From positions 1-5,246 of the forward strand of contig JAFZOA010000705.1 in assembly GCA_017550775.1 (NCBI GenBank): DNA of 5,246 bases. The letters run 5' to 3'. Of this stretch, positions 4,531 through 5,246 are shown in pieces. The notes beneath the pieces are model-generated. The model was not told where the DNA came from and searched no databases. It saw nothing but the letters and a program-made list of their open reading frames with translations. Position 1 is the first letter of the stretch; every line of letters begins with the position of its first letter. The stretch comes from Ruminiclostridium sp. GTDB taxonomy: Bacteria > Bacillota_A > Clostridia > Oscillospirales > Ruminococcaceae. The position numbers and the translations under genes are program-made.

Positions 4531-5246
4531 AGCAGTCTTGCCGGGATTGATAAGTTCGCTTGTCCAGCGGGAGCTGTTGACTTTAATGCCGTTAATGAAA
4601 ATATCATTGACTATAAGTCTGCTCTGATATGCGGAATCGTTCTGCGCCTCAACAATTATAGTTGAATCGCCGTCCTTATTTTCGACTAACATCTCCGAAA
4701 CGATGCTCACATCGTCAACATCGTAGAGCTTATTTTCCGCGGAATATTTCAGAGTATAACCGAGTTTGGTCTGCATATCGCTGCTTGTGAAAGATTTACG
4801 GAATCTCGTATTATCGTAGTCATACGAGCCTGCGGCAGAAGTCTTGATCTGTGATACAGGATAGTAGGTATAATCAAAACCACCGGGGCTTGAATAGATA
4901 CCGAGCTCTATATCTGCGATCTCATCGATGCCGTACAGCATAAGCTCATCATACTTGAACGAAACGCTTTCTTTAGCTTTTTTACCGGCTTTCAGGTCGC
5001 AGTTGAAATACCCGCCACTGAACATTATACCGTTGACGGAATTGCAGCTGTAGCCGAGTGTTCCGCTCATAAGCGATATGTCACTGTCGCTGTTATTATC
5101 GAAAGCAAGTTCAATGCTTGCGGCGTATTTGGAGTATGTAAGCTCCTTTGCGGTCACTTTAATTCCGTCTTGGTCAATAAGAACGGTTTCTTCAATGGTC
5201 GCTGTCTGCTTGAATCCCGCTTTGTTCTCGACAGGCTTTGCTGTGG
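4513..5246 (-). CDS. Two-repeat beta-rich protein, probably exported; 5' end outside window, 3' end frameshifted
   Basis: The frame is open through the right edge (first full codon 5244-5242), giving 243 visible residues; the GTG at 5157 is internal (…VLIDQDGIKVTAKEL). Two similar units are visible: one from VLIDQDGIKVTAKELTYSKY with NNSDSDISL, VNGIMFSGGYFNCDLKAGKKA and a closing SFKYDELMLYG, and one from VDDVSIVSEMLVENKDG with VNDIFINGIKV, SSRWTSELINPGKTA. This layout resembles beta-sandwich repeats in Clostridial lipoproteins and surface proteins, so export is likely, but the N-terminus that would show a signal peptide is missing. No catalytic motif is seen. The protein ends AMIRSL at a TGA (4515-4513). 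The next frame continues naturally (see the entry at 4463-4530), so the C-terminus is probably broken. Function unknown. Confidence 0.72.
   Translation of the reverse strand, partial: TAKPVENKAGFKQTATIEETVLIDQDGIKVTAKELTYSKYAASIELAFDNNSDSDISLMSGTLGYSCNSVNGIMFSGGYFNCDLKAGKKAKESVSFKYDELMLYGIDEIADIELGIYSSPGGFDYTYYPVSQIKTSAAGSYDYDNTRFRKSFTSSDMQTKLGYTLKYSAENKLYDVDDVSIVSEMLVENKDGDSTIIVEAQNDSAYQSRLIVNDIFINGIKVNSSRWTSELINPGKTAMIRSL

Noticed and set aside
4367..4627. 86-aa plus-strand frame starting in the int promoter
   Set aside because: It spans a terminator hairpin and lies antisense to the right-hand gene. It has no ribosome site and no recognisable protein features.

Overview
The window reads as accessory DNA from a low-to-mid GC anaerobic Firmicute. 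A Ruminococcus-like Clostridia host is my best guess, from the DUF6994-like protein, strong AGGAGG ribosome sites, near-perfect sigma-A promoters and the style of integrase. This is inferred from sequence character, not from a database match.

Layout: (1) 1-1067, + strand, a tight gene pair. The first is the C-terminal part of a DUF6994-like protein cut by the left edge; the second is an unrecognised acidic protein. (2) 2580-1104, - strand, a complete tripartite hipB-hipS-hipT operon, a split HipA toxin-antitoxin system. Its genes are joined by two ATGA overlaps. It is driven by a consensus promoter (TTGACA-17-TATAAT) whose spacer is filled by an 18-bp palindromic operator, and two more operators lie about 42 and 82 bp further upstream. 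(3) 2721-3135, non-coding. It holds a stacked hairpin, a pair of 11-bp direct repeats, a copy of the 3' end of tRNA-Glu (2974-2996, through CCA), a strong terminator and a second pair of 11-bp repeats. Together these look like an integrase attachment site with both arms present. (4) 4326-3136, - strand, a full-length tyrosine recombinase with all catalytic residues and a perfect consensus promoter. (5) 4327-4512, a compact regulatory region with opposed promoters, an inverted repeat, a two-sided terminator and a possible small RNA. (6) 5246-4513, - strand, the C-terminal part of a two-repeat beta-rich protein, probably secreted. Its last ~22 residues appear to have been knocked out of frame by a 1-base deletion.

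Taken together this is a mobile integrative element with tRNA-Glu as the likely target. The integrase and attachment site would move the element, and the hipBST module would stabilise it or act in stress or defence. Because integrase-arm-like repeats flank the tRNA-Glu core on both sides, the sequence may represent a circular (attP) form or a junction between tandem elements rather than a simple integrated end. No complete tRNA, rRNA, CRISPR array or insertion sequence is visible.
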